Source: Drosophila pseudoobscura (Eukaryota; Arthropoda; Insecta; Diptera; Drosophilidae). From it: 64,000 nucleotides of DNA. Position numbers and translations under genes: made by a program. Positions 62,001 to 64,000 of the stretch are shown here, piece by piece (within the stretch, counting starts at the first letter, position 1; each line of letters begins with the position of its first letter). The DNA lies in the NCBI RefSeq assembly GCF_009870125.1, contig NC_046682.1:558001-622000 (forward strand), given 5' to 3'. The notes beneath the pieces were generated by a model, which ran no database searches, had not been told where the DNA came from, and saw nothing but the letters and a program-made list of their open reading frames with translations.

Positions 62001-62991
62001 ACATAAAATATAGCGCACCCTGTACATAAAATAATTATTTAAGCTGGGTATCATTTAGTTAATTAACTGTCTGCAGGTTTGGTTGTCGTAACGAAACTAT
62101 AACCAGTTGTAATCTCCTCTGATGAATGATTTTTAAAAAATGTCTACCTCCTCAGTTTCCCGTACTTGCAGACTGAAGTTATCTACTTTCTACTGCTTAA
62201 AATTAAGTTTTTGTATTCAAATCCATTATTTTTGTATTAAGTACTTAAAGTATTTTTTTTTAGGATTCTAAAATAGGAATATATCAAAAAATGTGGCGTT
62301 ATATGGAGAATCGAAAGGCGGCTGTCTTTGTTAAAACGTACGAAGATGGAATTAAGCGTGTAATGGAAGGAAACTATGCATTTTTAATGGAATCTACAAT
62401 GCTGGATTATGCTGTTCAACGTGACTGCAATTTGACGCAAATAGGAGGCCTTCTCGATTCGAAAGGCTATGGCATTGCGACCCCCAAGGGTTCTCCGTGG
62501 AGAGATAAAATTTCACTTGCCATTTTAGAATTGCAAGAGAAAGGCATTATTCAGATATTATATGACAAATGGTGGAAAAATACTGGGGACGTTTGCAACA
62601 GAGATGACAAAAGCAAAGAATCAAAGGCTAATGCACTGGGAGTTGAAAATATTGGTATGTTTGTTTAATATTGTTATTCCAAAAAGTGATGATCGAACGA
62701 CATTTCCCTTTAGGTGGCGTGTTTGTTGTTCTCCTATGTGGTCTTGCACTTGCAGTAGTTGTGGCCATTTTCGAGTTCTGTTGGAACTCAAAAAAAAATG
62801 TACATATGGAAAATCAATCGCTTTGTTCAGAAATGGCCGAGGAGCTTCGTTTTGCTATGCACTGCCATGGATCCAAGTCAAAGCATAGACCGCGAAAACG
62901 TAATTGTCTGAAATGCTCTCCCCGACCCACATATGTGCCGTGTAATATAAGTACACAAAGTGCGGGAGTTCACTATAATTATTTTAACTAA
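56044..62991 (+). CDS. Kainate-type ionotropic glutamate receptor (CG11155/Grik-like)
   Basis: Exons: 56044-56203, 56282-56695, 56751-56917, 57515-57568, 57670-57834, 57902-58063, 58720-58923, 59020-59223, 59285-59389, then one of 59522-59779 (A) or 59949-60455 (B), 61505-61702, 62264-62654, 62714-62991. Product 919 (A) or 1002 (B) residues. It is a glutamate-gated cation channel subunit of neuronal membrane. Seen in order: hydrophobic leader ([18 protein letters not shown]), amino-terminal domain, S1 with the binding Arg in [12 protein letters not shown]1, pore loop, M3 gate [16 protein letters not shown]2 with the ligand Glu in MESTMLDYA and [17 protein letters not shown]4 ([20 protein letters not shown]) and a basic tail. 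S1 has Ser where most relatives have Pro (VASMTI versus APLTI). Intron 8 is GC-AG. The start codon is uncertain. Alternative identity: CG9935/Ekar. Confidence 0.92.
59522..59779 (+). CDS. Alternative receptor exon A: M1, pore with Arg at the Q/R site
   Basis: 86 codons, phase 0 at both ends, acceptor TTTAATAG, donor AAG/GTATAA. It encodes [13 protein letters not shown]1, a short loop ([11 protein letters not shown]) and the pore helix [20 protein letters not shown]. The Q/R-site codon at 59753-59755 is CGA (Arg), and the +4 residue is Gly. By analogy with edited vertebrate subunits this predicts low calcium permeability and weak polyamine block. It is homologous to exon B. Confidence 0.88.
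59949..60455 (+). CDS. Alternative receptor exon B: M1, long loop, pore with Gln at the Q/R site
   Basis: 169 codons, phase 0 at both ends, acceptor TATTTCAG, donor AGG/GTATGC. It starts at the same protein position as exon A ([12 protein letters not shown] at identical offset) and ends with [20 protein letters not shown]. The Q/R codon at 60429-60431 is CAG (Gln), with Asp at +4, as in calcium-permeable subunits. The M1-pore loop is about 83 residues longer than in exon A, polar and acidic ([14 protein letters not shown]). Using both exons would duplicate the pore, so they should exclude each other. Confidence 0.88.
61887..62022. mobile_element. 136-bp MITE with TA target duplication (Tc1/mariner-type)
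   Basis: The ends CAGGGTG...ATTTTATGTC and GACATAAAAT...CACCCTG are inverted repeats (first 7 and a further 10 bases perfect), flanked by TA at 61885-61886 and 62023-62024. There is no coding capacity. It lies in the receptor intron 61703-62263. Confidence 0.72.
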
Positions 62992-64000
62992 ATAATGGAC
63001 TATCACCTCGGAAAATGGTATAGACGTATATTATATGATACATGTGTATGTTTGTTCATGTGAATAAAAAGAGAAGATATTTTTGTAATACCTTTAAAAT
63101 TATCCTTGGTAATAAATATATTGATTTATTAACAATGAAAATACTGCATTTTGTATAGCATATGTTATATTTTATCATTAGACCTCGGATTTTGCATATT
63201 TGATTCATCAGCATAGTCGTGGGCTCATTATTAATTTTTGTTCAATTGATTTCCTTTGACTATATTTGAAAAGCACTTGGCTGGGGGATCGGAGGATCGG
63301 AGGTGCTGCGAGTACGAGTCATCAGAATTTTTCTATCTTAATCCTTTAAAAATATGCAAATATGCAGAATCCGAGGTCTATTTATCATACATTCCAAGTA
63401 ATTTGCTATCAAAAGTTATAATTTTGTTCCCCCACTTCCTTTTACAGTATAAGAAGTATAAGTATACTTAGTTTAGAACTGAAAAAACTAAAAGCCATTT
63501 TTTTCGTTTAATTTTGTATTTTGTTTTTAAACCCGATACTCAAAGACAATGTGAAGCATTCCCAACCCCATAAAGTATAAACATACGATATATTCGTGAT
63601 CAGCATCGAGCCGCGTCAAAGTAGATATATCTGTCTGCCCGCCCGTCCGACTTATTGAGGGTTAATAAGTTCACATCCGAAATACACATTTTTTCAAAAA
63701 TGTTGATTTTTAAACAATGCGTGATACAAGCCGCGCTCCAGTTGGATGGACCATGGACCATACGATTCAACCGACTCAACGTGCGGAATAGTAAAATCCC
63801 AAATAGGATGATGGACTAACTAAGAAATTTTCGGACCATCCCAGAAATGGATGGTGAATTGTGGGAATAGGTTATTAATTTTCAGTAGGGACAGCAGGGA
63901 ATATAAAATCATTTACACGACTTAAATATAACCTTGTTTTCTATGAGCGGATATTTACTCCAAAATACCTAAAACATAAACAACCTAAAAATAAAATTAA
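62992..64000. other. 3' flank of the receptor gene
   Basis: AATAAA at 63063-63068, 72 bases after the stop, is the likely poly(A) signal. The frame at 63256-63471 has no recognisable content. A DINE-1 remnant follows (63530-63670), and the last 330 bases show no gene. Confidence 0.5.
63530..63670 (+). repeat. DINE-1 head remnant
   Basis: AACCCGATACTCAAAGACAA, CCCCATAAAGTATAAAC, TTCGTGATCAGCATCGAGC and CTGCCCGCCCGTCCG follow the family head order with many changes. Confidence 0.65.

Overview
The window is nuclear DNA from a Drosophila species. It is AT-rich, with short GT..AG introns of about 50-70 bp mixed with kilobase introns full of transposon remnants. Seven genes can be assigned to families with confidence: a CG33521-type LIM protein, PIP4K, Mitf, Arf102F, pho, Kif3C and a kainate-type glutamate receptor (CG11155/Grik or its relative). 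From memory, the D. melanogaster counterparts of all of these sit on chromosome 4, so this looks like a piece of the dot chromosome (Muller element F). The dominant repeat is a DINE-1 (INE-1) type element starting TATACCCGATACTCAAAATG. Its sequence reminds me of obscura-group flies, but that species-group guess is weak.

Layout. 1-317: last exon of an unidentified + gene. 318-9587: intergenic, with DINE-1 copies and a LINE 3' fragment. 9588-13407 (+): CG33521-like LIM gene. 13408-16098: repeats. 16099-18569 (-): complete nine-exon PIP4K. 18570-22043: an interspersed repeat and two unrecognised open frames (20255-20747 and 20879-21388). 22044-33606 (+): Mitf in ten coding exons; introns 1 and 5 hold DINE-1 copies and P-superfamily-like miniature elements. 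35792-36601 (-): Arf102F. 38926-40980 (+): pho. 40981-46616: Helitron helicase debris, a LINE nested in a DINE-1, and further DINE-1. 46617-52439 (-): Kif3C. 52440-55709: DINE-1 cluster. 56044-62991 (+): kainate receptor. 62992-64000: 3' flank.

I read exon boundaries by eye from reading frames, splice sites and protein-family conservation; phases close for every multi-exon model given. The genes do not form one pathway: they are a lysosome/nutrient transcription factor (Mitf), a phosphoinositide kinase (PIP4K), a small GTPase (Arf102F), a Polycomb recruiter (pho), a kinesin-2 motor (Kif3C), a LIM/cytoskeletal protein and a neuronal receptor. They are linked by chromosomal position.

The most striking observation is in the receptor. 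Two consecutive exons, both phase 0, each encode a complete M1-pore segment and look mutually exclusive. One has a genomically encoded Arg (CGA) at the Q/R site and Gly at the +4 site. The other has Gln (CAG) and Asp at those sites, plus about 83 extra residues in the M1-pore loop. Splicing could therefore make the Q/R choice that vertebrates make by RNA editing.
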